Source: Flavobacterium sp. HBTb2-11-1 (GTDB taxonomy: Bacteria > Bacteroidota > Bacteroidia > Flavobacteriales > Flavobacteriaceae). Taken from it: a DNA stretch of 64,000 nucleotides. The notes beneath the pieces were generated by a model, which was given only the letters and a program-made list of their open reading frames with translations, was not told where the DNA came from and did no database searches. This document shows, in pieces, positions 34,720-43,418 of this stretch (positions are counted from its first letter, which is position 1; each line of letters starts with the position of its first letter). Location of the stretch: contig NZ_WUMO01000003.1 in the NCBI RefSeq assembly GCF_009826975.1, positions 62,001 to 126,000 of the forward strand, written 5' to 3'. The position numbers and the translations under genes are program-made.

Positions 34720-36651
34720 TCATTTGAGGCTTTTAACGCCCCCATTTTTCAAGTCAACTGTAAAATGATCTGCTGGGATTTCATGCATAAATTTATTGAA
34801 GATAATAAGAAATAATTTCATCTGTTTTTGCAGCGCAGTGTCTTTTGAAAGATCTGCTTTAGAACCTTCTAAAAATAAATGAGATAAGACTTTGTATTCT
34901 TTTGCTCTTTGAATTCCAACATCGGCTAAAGCCAATTCATCAGCACTTCTAAAACGATAAAAATCTACTAGAAGATCATAACCCGTCCAATTAAAATTTT
35001 CTTTTTTGAGATTGTTTTGAGATAGAACTTTTTCTGATTTTGCTTCAGCCTCATTCCATTGTTTTTGAAATTGATCTTTATTTTTAAGAATAAAATCAAA
35101 ATCTTTATCCGATTGCATACTGGCCAAAACAAGCAAATCTTTTGCAGAAACATTCATTATAAAATCTTTGAAAGCAGAAGGCCAATCGTCTTTTAAGAAT
35201 CGAAGACGTACTAATTCTTTTAAATGAAAATCGGTAAAATCGTGATAGTTTTTTGTTTTTAAAATATCAATATTCCAAATGTCTTGTGCATTTTGACTTT
35301 CTAGAAATTGATATTCCATTTTATACAAATCAAAAAGTTCGTTGTATCTCGGAACATCATCTGTAGTAATGGTTTGAATATCTACAAGATTATCTTTTTT
35401 GAAAGTCAATAATTTGTAAGCGGGAATATAGGCCGCAAGCGATGGCGTCTGAATATTAACCAAAGTATTTCCTTTTGCAGAAGTTCGAACTCCTGTATCA
35501 TTAATATGCATATGTCCGCCAAAATGAATTTTTAGTCCTGCATCTGCAAAAACTTGTGCTACTTCTTCAACAGGAACACGGTTTAACTGCCATTTGTTAG
35601 GGCCAAGCAATTCTTTTATTTCTGCGGAAGCGTCATCGTTAAAATCAATCATTGGAAAATGGCTGAAAGCGATCAAGGTTTTTCCTTGTTTTTTGGCTTC
35701 CGCCGAAATCGTCTCAACCCATTTTATGAGATGTTTTTTGTTAGAAAGCACATTGTTATAACCTGTACTGGCTTCGCTGTAATTTTTAGAATCTTTTTCT
35801 GCAGAAGCATTTTTCTTCGGAATATAAACATTTCCATCAATCGCCATTAACCAAAGTCCGTCGATAGGTTCTACGACATAACTAACATCTGGAACTTCGT
35901 AATCTGGAGCTACTTCGTATACGCGATTTGCCAATTTTGAACTTTCTAAAGCTTTTTCGAATGTATAATTTTTGCTTGTATAAGAAGAAAACGGAGTTGC
36001 CCAGAATTTGTATTTTTTATTGGGATGAAAACCAAAATCATGAAGCTGATCTGTAATTCCTAAATAACCCATTTTAGCAATATCGGCTGTAACAACTACT
36101 GGCTGTTCGATGTTTAAATTGGGCTTATAAAGGCCGTCTTTGCTAAAAATGGGCTGGCTTTTACCATCATTTCCTAAGAAATCTTCTTTGCCTGATTCTT
36201 GAGCAAAAGGCCCAACTGGATCATGATTTCCTGTGGTGATGAAGAATTCTATTCCGTATTTTTTGGTGTATTGTTCTAATATTGTAGCTAGTCCGCGAAC
36301 GTGAATTGGTTGTCCGTCATCGGTATAATCTCCGGGGAGTGCCACATATTTTATTTTTCGTTTTGCGATATCTTCTAAAGCAGCTATAAATGCAAAATAA
36401 TTTTCATTGAAGATTCTAGTGGAATGCAACTGAGATGACATGGTTCGAATTAAAACATGTTCTCCCGTCTTAGGATTTAGAACGCCTTTGTAATCGGAGT
36501 CAGAAAAACTGCCGAATAAATCCTGTAGATGTACATCTGAAAGAAATGCGATTTGTGTTCCGTTGAGGTTTTTTACTTTTTGTGCTGATGCGACATTATT
36601 GAAAAAAACTAGGAGCACTAACATGTATAATATTGTATATCTTGAATTCAT
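34720..36651 (-). CDS. Secreted calcineurin-like metallophosphoesterase
   Basis: The ATG at 36651 (643 residues) is chosen because it starts a signal peptide (MNSRYTILYMLVLLVFF...SAQ); the longer frame to 36747 runs into repeat DNA. All metal-binding motifs of the family are present: FLSDVHLQD (near 37), GDYTDDG (near 107), TGNHDP (near 138), AFSHFPM (near 330) and FGGHMHI (near 380). The remaining 260 residues are a helical C-terminal domain without a recognised family. The substrate may be a phosphomonoester or phosphodiester outside the cytoplasm. It is transcribed in the same direction as the PLC-like gene upstream, across a repeat-filled gap of about 350 bp. Confidence 0.9.
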   Translation of the reverse strand: MNSRYTILYMLVLLVFFNNVASAQKVKNLNGTQIAFLSDVHLQDLFGSFSDSDYKGVLNPKTGEHVLIRTMSSQLHSTRIFNENYFAFIAALEDIAKRKIKYVALPGDYTDDGQPIHVRGLATILEQYTKKYGIEFFITTGNHDPVGPFAQESGKEDFLGNDGKSQPIFSKDGLYKPNLNIEQPVVVTADIAKMGYLGITDQLHDFGFHPNKKYKFWATPFSSYTSKNYTFEKALESSKLANRVYEVAPDYEVPDVSYVVEPIDGLWLMAIDGNVYIPKKNASAEKDSKNYSEASTGYNNVLSNKKHLIKWVETISAEAKKQGKTLIAFSHFPMIDFNDDASAEIKELLGPNKWQLNRVPVEEVAQVFADAGLKIHFGGHMHINDTGVRTSAKGNTLVNIQTPSLAAYIPAYKLLTFKKDNLVDIQTITTDDVPRYNELFDLYKMEYQFLESQNAQDIWNIDILKTKNYHDFTDFHLKELVRLRFLKDDWPSAFKDFIMNVSAKDLLVLASMQSDKDFDFILKNKDQFQKQWNEAEAKSEKVLSQNNLKKENFNWTGYDLLVDFYRFRSADELALADVGIQRAKEYKVLSHLFLEGSKADLSKDTALQKQMKLFLIIFNKFMHEIPADHFTVDLKNGGVKSLK

Positions 36652-36666
36652 AGGTTTCGTATTGTT

Positions 36667-36988
36667 TTTTAACGCAAAGAGCGCAAAGTTTTTTCGCAGA
36701 GAACGCAAAGATTTTGAGTATGATTTATAAAATAAATAAGTCCACAAAGCTTTGTAGATTTTATATTTTTTTTAAAATATCAAATTCAATTTTTAACATA
36801 GCCCGCGGTTTCAACCGCGGGAACATGACGTATATTCCTCTCTGTGCGTTCTTGCGGTTGAAACCGCAGGCTATATCTGAAAAACTATATGGATAAAGCT
36901 TTGCGGACTTTGTTTTTGCTGTGCAAAATCTTAAGAAAAAAATCTTTGCGAACTTTGCGTAACTCTTTGTGTCCTTTGCGTTAAAAAA
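36667..36988. repeat. Nested inverted repeats between the PLC-like and phosphoesterase genes
   Basis: Outer arms at about 36667-36712 and 36900-36988 consist of AACGCAAAGAGCGCAAAG words and their complements. In the centre is a GC-rich palindrome pair: 36798-36821 (CCCGCGGTTTCAACCGCGGG, itself palindromic) and 36853-36875 (TGCGGTTGAAACCGCAGGC). Two different repeat families are thus nested. No gene is seen. Confidence 0.75.
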
Positions 36989-36999
36989 ACGGTTAAAAA

Positions 37000-38064
37000 T
37001 TAAGGCACGTTTACAGGATTATTTCTAACATAACTTCCATCATCATATTTAATCTGATAAGGAGAATTAAAGAAAGTGCTTGGCAGATAATAATCGGTTG
37101 TGATGATTTGTGCACCTGATTTTTTAGCAGCTTCAAAATGCGAATAATCATTGGCGCGCGCTTCTTTGGTATCAGAATCGGCTCTAGTTCTTATTAAATA
37201 GCCTTTTTTAACTAAATCTTCAATTTGTGGATCTTCAGAATTGTTTCTGAACAAAGCTGCGGCCTCTGGTTTTCCTGGTTTGGCGTTAATAAAAACGGCG
37301 CGTCCCTTAAGGGACGGATGATTCAATGCGTACAAATCTCTTTTTACGCCGTTATTATCTAATAAGAATAAAAATCTTCCTTTTGCCTCTTTTAATGTTG
37401 GCCAATTGTTATGCAAAACCGCTTCTTCGAGTGTTTTATATTTTCCGCGAACCATGTCTGGCGTAATCAGTTTGTCTTTTCCTAATTCTTTTCGGATTAC
37501 TTTGTCCATTTCGTCAAAAACTGCTGTGGTGAAATCTTCTGGTTTTGTTCCGAAGAAATTAGCATCGCCGTCTTTTGGTTCTAGAGTAATGAAAACAGGA
37601 ATATGATTTGGATTGGCATCTGACCATTTTTTCAATTCCTGAAGGCAGATTTCGAAAGTATAGCAAGAAGTTCTAAAATCGATATCTGGCATATGGAAAA
37701 CCTTGAAACCTGGTTTTTTCATTAGTCCGTTTGGGTCGTAAGCTTCTTCAGATTTCGCAATTTCCAAACCTTTCGGGTGCGCATATTTTCCGCCTTTCGC
37801 GTCAGCAAAAATATCAATTTCCAGATTTCGCAAACCTTTGTTTAATTGATCGGTAATGCTAATGTGAGTGTATTGCAAACCTTTAAGCGAACGAGAAGTA
37901 TCTCTAGCTTGAATAAGATTGTATAAGTCAGTTTCAATCGCGTGACGATAACTGTTATGTGATCCGATAACCTGAATTTGGTTAATTTTCAGATTGTCGT
38001 TTTGCATTTGAGCACTTAAATTTAAAGCACTGGCAAATAATAAAGTGAACAAGAATGATTTCAT
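37000..38064 (-). CDS. Secreted calcium-dependent phosphoinositide-specific phospholipase C-like protein
   Basis: This 354-residue protein has a signal peptide (to about 19, LSAQ) and a PLC-type TIM barrel. Visible motifs are VIGSHNSYRHAIE (about 33-45, first catalytic His), GLRNLEIDIFAD (about 76-87), FKVFHMPDIDF (about 120-130, second His), VFITLEPKDGD, GRFLFLLDNNG and a C-terminal QIITTDYYLPS. This arrangement matches the bacterial family I know as Ca2+-dependent phosphoinositide-specific phospholipase C. It would act on phosphodiesters outside the cell. Its divergent neighbour is the sigma factor of the SusCD locus, which suggests a shared role in lipid or phosphate-ester acquisition. Confidence 0.87.
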   Translation of the reverse strand: MKSFLFTLLFASALNLSAQMQNDNLKINQIQVIGSHNSYRHAIETDLYNLIQARDTSRSLKGLQYTHISITDQLNKGLRNLEIDIFADAKGGKYAHPKGLEIAKSEEAYDPNGLMKKPGFKVFHMPDIDFRTSCYTFEICLQELKKWSDANPNHIPVFITLEPKDGDANFFGTKPEDFTTAVFDEMDKVIRKELGKDKLITPDMVRGKYKTLEEAVLHNNWPTLKEAKGRFLFLLDNNGVKRDLYALNHPSLKGRAVFINAKPGKPEAAALFRNNSEDPQIEDLVKKGYLIRTRADSDTKEARANDYSHFEAAKKSGAQIITTDYYLPSTFFNSPYQIKYDDGSYVRNNPVNVP

Positions 38065-38329
38065 AATTCTAAAATGTAATTAAAACTGTTTGACTGGGAC
38101 GCATCAAAAGAAAATTCCATTTTTTGAAAGTGACTAAATTAAATGTCATGCTCGATTTTGATGTTAGTTTAATAAAAAGAAATCGCAAAGACATTCCTAT
38201 TTCTGCTTGAAAAAAGTAGTATTTCTACATCAAATGTGTTTGTTTTTTAATTTAAAGATAACATTGACACAAAAAAGATTGGAGTTTCATTTCCTTATTT
38301 TACGATAGTATAAAGCCTCTAATTGCCGT
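38065..38329. other. Divergent control region between the PLC-like gene and the sigma factor
   Basis: This 265-bp AT-rich stretch should hold promoters in both directions. No exact TAnnTTTG box was found; TAACATTG near 38264 is the closest on the plus strand. No repeat family of the window is present here, unlike most other gaps. Confidence 0.35.
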
Positions 38330-38854
38330 ATGAATAATCCTGAAATTTTTGAACAGACGTATAACCAATATTGGAAAAAGCTCAACGCTTTTTCTTATAC
38401 GATGACTCAGGATAAAGACTTGGCACAGAACATTGTTCAGGATGTTTTTGTGGATTTATGGGAGAGAAAAGAAGAACTGAATATTAATGCAATTGAACCG
38501 TTTTTGTTTCGTGCGGTTAAGAATCAGGTTTTCAAACATTACCAGAACAATCGTTTTGATAAGACTATTTTAGAAGAAAAATTTGAAGACTACATTATAG
38601 ATAATTTTTCAACAATTGATCCAGAAATTATGGATCTACTTTATTCTCTATTGGACAAACTTCCAGAAAAGAGAAAAGAAGTTTTGCTGATGTATAAATT
38701 TCAGGATATGACAATCGATCAGATTGCAGAAGAACTTGGAATTTCTAAACAAACCGTAAAAAATCAGATTTCATCGGCGGTGAAACAACTTCGAGAAGGC
38801 TTAAAAGACTTAGCTTGGCTAGCTCCTTTCATTATTTTCAATCAAAAATTTTAA
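38330..38854 (+). CDS. ECF-type RNA polymerase sigma-70 factor
   Basis: This 174-residue protein has sigma region 2 (about 8-73, AQNIVQDVFVDLWERKEEL) and region 4 (about 105-155, LDKLPEKRKEVLLMYKFQDMTIDQIAEEL, with GISKQTVKNQISSAVKQL as the HTH). It belongs to the FecI-like group that partners FecR anti-sigma proteins in this phylum. It is followed after 281 bp by the FecR gene and then by STN-SusC and SusD. It should switch on the transport genes when the outer-membrane receptor is occupied. Confidence 0.94.
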   Translation: MNNPEIFEQTYNQYWKKLNAFSYTMTQDKDLAQNIVQDVFVDLWERKEELNINAIEPFLFRAVKNQVFKHYQNNRFDKTILEEKFEDYIIDNFSTIDPEIMDLLYSLLDKLPEKRKEVLLMYKFQDMTIDQIAEELGISKQTVKNQISSAVKQLREGLKDLAWLAPFIIFNQKF

Positions 38855-38960
38855 AATAACTTTCGCTTGATGTTTTCATAATATTTGGTGATAGTACGAT
38901 TTCGTGATTCTGGTACTTATATAAAACAATAGTCTGTTAAGTGTAATTAGCAATTTTTGT

Positions 38961-39104
38961 TTTAACACATAGAAACATAGATTTTTCTTTTTAATAAAAG
39001 GTATTTAAAAAAACTAGTTTTTACACATAGCTATACAACTATGATTATTTAAACTAGTGAAACGCCTTTAACAAACAGCGAAAAACTATGATTCTATGTG
39101 TTGA
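38961..39104 (+). repeat. Structured ~145-bp CACATAG element, copy 2 (between sigma and anti-sigma)
   Basis: Arms AACACATAGAAACATAG (38964-38980) and CTATGATTCTATGTGTT (39086-39102) enclose a central CACATAGCTATACAACTATG (about 39024-39043) and the marker GTGAAACGCCTTT (about 39058-39070). The order and sequence match the reverse complement of 5580-5722. Both copies lie inside operons. Confidence 0.65.
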
Positions 39105-39135
39105 AAAATTACACTGATAGGCAGTAATAAGTATT

Positions 39136-40059
39136 ATGATAAAAAGAATCAAACATAGTTTAGAATATCTGCTGGATAAAAGTTCGCGAGGAAAAACTTC
39201 GTCGGCAGAAGAAAATTTATTACATGATTTTGCTTTTAGCGAATATCAGAATTCAAAATGGGATAATGATTTTATGGGAAACCCAGAAATCGAATCTCAA
39301 AATATCTATGAAGAAATTCAATTAAGAATTGGAAGAAAGAGATCTTTCCGTCCTTATTTAAAATATATAGCTGCTGCCAGCATTCTTTTTCTACTTGGTT
39401 TAGGATTTTTCTTGAGACCAAATGTTTTAAACCAAAAACAAATCACATTTAAAACGTCATCGATTCCCAAATCTATCCAATTAAGTGACGGTTCGAAAAT
39501 TTATCTGGCAGCAAACTCATCATTTCAGTATCCTGAAAAATTTGAAGGCGATCAAAGAACGGTTTCTTTACTAAAAGGAAACGCGTTTTTTGAAGTTGCC
39601 AAAGACAAACAGCATCCTTTTATTATTCATTCTGGTGAAATACAAACCAGAGTTGTAGGAACTTCATTTCACATTCAATTATCAAAATTAAACTGTAAGG
39701 TAATCGTAGTAACCGGAAAAGTAAATGTTTCAGGAAAAGGACAAAGTGTTGATTTAGTACCGAATCAGGAAGCTTTATTTGAGTCTCAAAAGTTAACCAA
39801 ACAAATGGCTGATAAAGCTTTTTTGGTGAATTGGTATAATGAAGATGTGACGTTGGAGCAAACTACTTTAAAACAAGTAATCACCATTTTACAATACAAA
39901 TACGGAGTTTCATTTGAGTATGATGACAAATACGTATTAGCAACGCCGTTAACGGTATTCATCAAGAAGGACGCGACATTAGAAAATGTTTTGGAGCAAA
40001 TAAATTATATCACAAACCTAAAATTCAAAGTTTATGGCGAAATAGTAAAAGTGGATTAA
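39136..40059 (+). CDS. FecR-family anti-sigma factor
   Basis: This 307-residue inner-membrane protein has a short N-terminal cytoplasmic part, a membrane helix (about 74-94, YLKYIAAASILFLLGLGFF), a periplasmic FecR domain (about 100-215, IQLSDGSKIYLAANSSFQYP, FEVAKDKQHPFIIHSG, VVGTSFHI) and a C-terminal DUF4974-type domain (about 236-307, VTLEQTTLKQVITILQYKYG). It holds the ECF sigma inactive and relays the signal from the STN domain of the SusC encoded next. It is in the expected order sigma, FecR, SusC, SusD. Confidence 0.94.
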   Translation: MIKRIKHSLEYLLDKSSRGKTSSAEENLLHDFAFSEYQNSKWDNDFMGNPEIESQNIYEEIQLRIGRKRSFRPYLKYIAAASILFLLGLGFFLRPNVLNQKQITFKTSSIPKSIQLSDGSKIYLAANSSFQYPEKFEGDQRTVSLLKGNAFFEVAKDKQHPFIIHSGEIQTRVVGTSFHIQLSKLNCKVIVVTGKVNVSGKGQSVDLVPNQEALFESQKLTKQMADKAFLVNWYNEDVTLEQTTLKQVITILQYKYGVSFEYDDKYVLATPLTVFIKKDATLENVLEQINYITNLKFKVYGEIVKVD

Positions 40060-40068
40060 AAACAAAAA

Positions 40069-40090
40069 AGCAGTTGCGGGAACAACTGCT
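40069..40090 (+). promoter_or_regulatory. Hairpin between fecR-like and susC genes
   Basis: AGCAGTTG (40069-40076) pairs with CAACTGCT (40083-40090) around a 6-nt loop. An A-run precedes it but no T-run follows, so it is more likely an attenuator or processing site than a full terminator. Confidence 0.45.
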
Positions 40091-40128
40091 ATTAATAATT
40101 AAGCATCGTAAAAACAATTACTTAAATC

Positions 40129-43100
40129 ATGTATTTTAAACCTTCTTATTTAAATCTAAAGAGTTTTGTCTTTTTAGTTCTAGCTTTACTTGCCTTTCAG
40201 AGCGGTTATAGTAAAACTAATTTGCTAAAAGAGCCAAAAGTAACAAATAAAATAGAAAAAGCTACCCTTGTCTCTATTTTTTCAAAATTAACGCAGCAGA
40301 CTGACTACAAATTCAGTTATGGACAAGCTGTAATTGCTGATAATACAGTTTATGCAGTAAATTATAACAGTGAGTCTATTACGGCGATTTTGAATGATCT
40401 TTCTAAAAAAGCCAATTTTAATTATAACATTAACGGAAAACTAGTTTTAATTCAAAAAACAGCTGCGCCAAAAGCAGTTAATACTAAAGCGGTTGACAGA
40501 ATTAAAGTAAAAGGAAAAGTGGTCGATGAAAATAAACTGCCGATTCCTGGAGCAACAATTACAGAAACAAGTTCGTCAAATTCAACGGTAACTAATTTCG
40601 ATGGAGAATTTGAAATTACAGTTGGAGAAGGAAAAACGATTGACATTTCTTATATGGGTTATAAAACTAAAACAGTTGCCGTACAAACTGGTTTTATGAC
40701 CATTCAATTAGATCCAAATACAGCGGAATTAAACGAGGTTTTGGTTGTAGGTTACGGAAAACAATCTAAAAAAGACGTTACTGGTGCGGTTACACAATTG
40801 GAAGCAGCAAACTTCAAACAAGGTGTAAACGTTTCTGTAGACAATTTAATACAAGGAAAAGTGGCTGGTGTGCGTGTTGTAAATACTAGCGGTGAGCCAG
40901 GAGCGGGGGTAAACGTAACAATTCGTGGAGTTGGATCTATTAGAAGCGGAAGTACGCCGTTGTTTGTTGTAGATGGTGTGCCTTTGTCTAATGACGATGT
41001 GAGTCCGTCGGGAAGTAATGTTGGATTTGGAACTTCTTCAGCAAAAAATCCATTGAACTTTTTGAATACAAGCGATATCGAATCGATTACGGTTTTGAAA
41101 GATGCGTCGGCTTCTGCCATTTATGGAGCAAGAGGATCTAACGGAGTGGTTTTGGTAACCACTAAAAAAGGTTCTAAAGGAGAAGGAACATTAACTTTTG
41201 ATACTTATACAGGAGTTGCAACTGTGGCTAACAAACTTGATGTTTTAAGCGCTGGCGAATACAGAAATGCAATTAAAGACAAAGCGTTTGATCACGGCGG
41301 AAATACAGATTGGCAAGATGTAATTTACAGAACAGCTATTACGACAAACAATTCGCTGTCTTTTTCTAAACAGACAGAATCTGGAAATTATTATGCTTCG
41401 ATTGCTCAAATGGATCAGGAAGGTGTGGTTCGCAACAGTAATTTCAAACGTCTTTCTGGAAGAATCAATGCTACTGAATCGTTTTTGGATAACAAACGTT
41501 TGAAAGTAAAAATGAATCTTACGGCGAGTGAAACTAAAGATAATGGAGTTCCAACAAGTGATGACGGTGGTTCTAACGGACAATTGATTGTGCATACTTT
41601 AATGGCAAACCCGACCCGTTCTGTTTTTGATGCGAATGGAAATTATACCAATTTCAATATGAATGCGCATTACAACCCAGCGTATTTGTTGAGCATTTAC
41701 CAAGATCAGACTAGAACTTTAAGAGTTTTAGGAAACTTAGAAGCGTCTCTTAGAATTATTGACGGATTAGAATATAAATTGAACATTGGTGTCGATCGTT
41801 CGATGGCGGAGAGAAACACAACCATTTTTCCAAACTTAACCGATTTGAATCCGAAAGGGAAATATGTTCAGAATAATTTAGACTCTAAAAACTCTTTAGT
41901 TGAGCATTATCTAACGTACAATTTGAATTTAGATAAACATAAAATTGAAGCTTTAGGAGGTTTTTCATACCAAAAATTTGAAAGATCGGGTACAAGTTTC
42001 AGCATTGACGGAATCGCAAATCAAGGTGAGGGAGTTCCGCCTTCAATCAATCCTGGTTTTAAAGGCACGCAATCTGGAACAACAGGTTACGCGCAGGAAA
42101 ATGAATTGCAGTCTTATTTCGGAAGATTGAATTACAGTTTTGATAACAGATATCTTTTAACAGCTTCAATGAGAGGTGATGGTTCTACTCGTTTTGGTAA
42201 AAACAACAAATATGGTTATTTCCCATCATTTGCCTTAGGATGGAATATTGCTAACGAAAGTTTCTTGAGAGATTCTTCTACTTTGAACAATTTAAAACTA
42301 AGAGCAAGCTGGGGACAAACAGGAAACCAAGAGGTTGAAAATAAAATTACGCAAGCTAGTTATTCTTTGTCTGGAGCTGATGGATATTATTTATACGACG
42401 ATTTAAATCTAGTGAATGGAGTTTCTGTAAACAGAACACCAAATCCTGATTTGAAATGGGAGGTTGTAACGCAATATAACGTTGGTCTAGATTTCAATTT
42501 ATGGAATGACAAGTTATATGGAACATTAGATTATTTCAATAAAACGACTACCGATGCGATTTTAAATGTTCCATCTCAAGCTTTGAGTCCAACGACTACA
42601 ATCTGGACAAATATTGACGGTAAAATCATCAATAAAGGAATCGAGTTTATGTTAGGTTCAAAAATAGTGGACACTAAAAACTTCTCTTGGAATATTGATA
42701 TGAATGGAGCAACGCTTCATAATAAAATTGAAGATCTTCCGGTTTCAGAAATTTTGACAGGAACAATTTCTGGTCCTGGGCAATCGGGTGTAAATGCGAA
42801 TATCTACAAAAGCGGATACGCAGCAGGATCATTCTATTTGTTGGAACACATTGGTTTTGATGCCAATGGAGCAAATATCTTTAAAGATCAAAACGGAGAT
42901 GGTAAAATTGACAATAGCGATAGAATCATTATCGAAGGAGCTTTACCAACTTTCTACTACGGATTTAATAGTGATATGAGATACAAAAACTTTACATTCT
43001 CATTTTCTATTATCGGACAAACGGGAGGCTATTTATTGAATAATACAGGTTTAAATGCATTAAATATCAACAACTTGGCATCTGACCGCAACGTAGCGAC

Positions 43101-43413
43101 AAATTATTATGAGTCTGGGGCAAATCCTGCAAATTCACCAATTTTGTCCACTTTATTCTTAGAAAAATCAGACTTTATCCGATTGAATACAGCTCGTATT
43201 GGTTACAATTTTGATTTAAAAGGATTGAACTGGATCAACGGATTAACACTTTATATTACAGGTCAAAACTTAATTACGATTACCAATTACACAGGTTACG
43301 ATCCGTTAATCAACAGTCCGAAATCTAATGGAGGAAATCAATCTATCGGTATTGATTATGCGAGTTATCCAACTTCTAGAACATTCAGTTTTGGAGCAAC
43401 TTTAAAACTATAA
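40129..43413 (+). CDS. SusC-family TonB-dependent transducer with N-terminal STN domain
   Basis: This 1094-residue receptor has a signal peptide (to about 28), an STN signalling domain (about 38-112, TLVSIFSKLTQQTDYKFSYG), a carboxypeptidase-D-like domain (about 125-200, KLPIPGATITETSSSNS), a TonB box (NEVLVVGYGK, about 202-211), a plug (about 215-345) and a barrel ending TFSFGATLKL. The STN domain contacts the FecR periplasmic domain and reports substrate binding, consistent with the sigma/anti-sigma genes just upstream. SusD starts 5 bp after its stop. The transported ligand is unknown; no glycoside hydrolase is linked. Confidence 0.95.
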   Translation: MYFKPSYLNLKSFVFLVLALLAFQSGYSKTNLLKEPKVTNKIEKATLVSIFSKLTQQTDYKFSYGQAVIADNTVYAVNYNSESITAILNDLSKKANFNYNINGKLVLIQKTAAPKAVNTKAVDRIKVKGKVVDENKLPIPGATITETSSSNSTVTNFDGEFEITVGEGKTIDISYMGYKTKTVAVQTGFMTIQLDPNTAELNEVLVVGYGKQSKKDVTGAVTQLEAANFKQGVNVSVDNLIQGKVAGVRVVNTSGEPGAGVNVTIRGVGSIRSGSTPLFVVDGVPLSNDDVSPSGSNVGFGTSSAKNPLNFLNTSDIESITVLKDASASAIYGARGSNGVVLVTTKKGSKGEGTLTFDTYTGVATVANKLDVLSAGEYRNAIKDKAFDHGGNTDWQDVIYRTAITTNNSLSFSKQTESGNYYASIAQMDQEGVVRNSNFKRLSGRINATESFLDNKRLKVKMNLTASETKDNGVPTSDDGGSNGQLIVHTLMANPTRSVFDANGNYTNFNMNAHYNPAYLLSIYQDQTRTLRVLGNLEASLRIIDGLEYKLNIGVDRSMAERNTTIFPNLTDLNPKGKYVQNNLDSKNSLVEHYLTYNLNLDKHKIEALGGFSYQKFERSGTSFSIDGIANQGEGVPPSINPGFKGTQSGTTGYAQENELQSYFGRLNYSFDNRYLLTASMRGDGSTRFGKNNKYGYFPSFALGWNIANESFLRDSSTLNNLKLRASWGQTGNQEVENKITQASYSLSGADGYYLYDDLNLVNGVSVNRTPNPDLKWEVVTQYNVGLDFNLWNDKLYGTLDYFNKTTTDAILNVPSQALSPTTTIWTNIDGKIINKGIEFMLGSKIVDTKNFSWNIDMNGATLHNKIEDLPVSEILTGTISGPGQSGVNANIYKSGYAAGSFYLLEHIGFDANGANIFKDQNGDGKIDNSDRIIIEGALPTFYYGFNSDMRYKNFTFSFSIIGQTGGYLLNNTGLNALNINNLASDRNVATNYYESGANPANSPILSTLFLEKSDFIRLNTARIGYNFDLKGLNWINGLTLYITGQNLITITNYTGYDPLINSPKSNGGNQSIGIDYASYPTSRTFSFGATLKL

Positions 43414-43418
43414 TTATT

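Noticed and set aside
36714..36896. 60-residue plus-strand frame in the phosphoesterase-PLC gap
   Set aside because: It runs through nested palindromes and is translated repeat DNA.
38264..38275. TAACATTG as promoter of the ECF sigma gene
   Set aside because: It lacks the third T of TTTG and a -33 partner; too weak to call.
40752..41120. 122-residue minus-strand frame opposite the second susC plug
   Set aside because: It is antisense to a conserved plug domain; no family resemblance.
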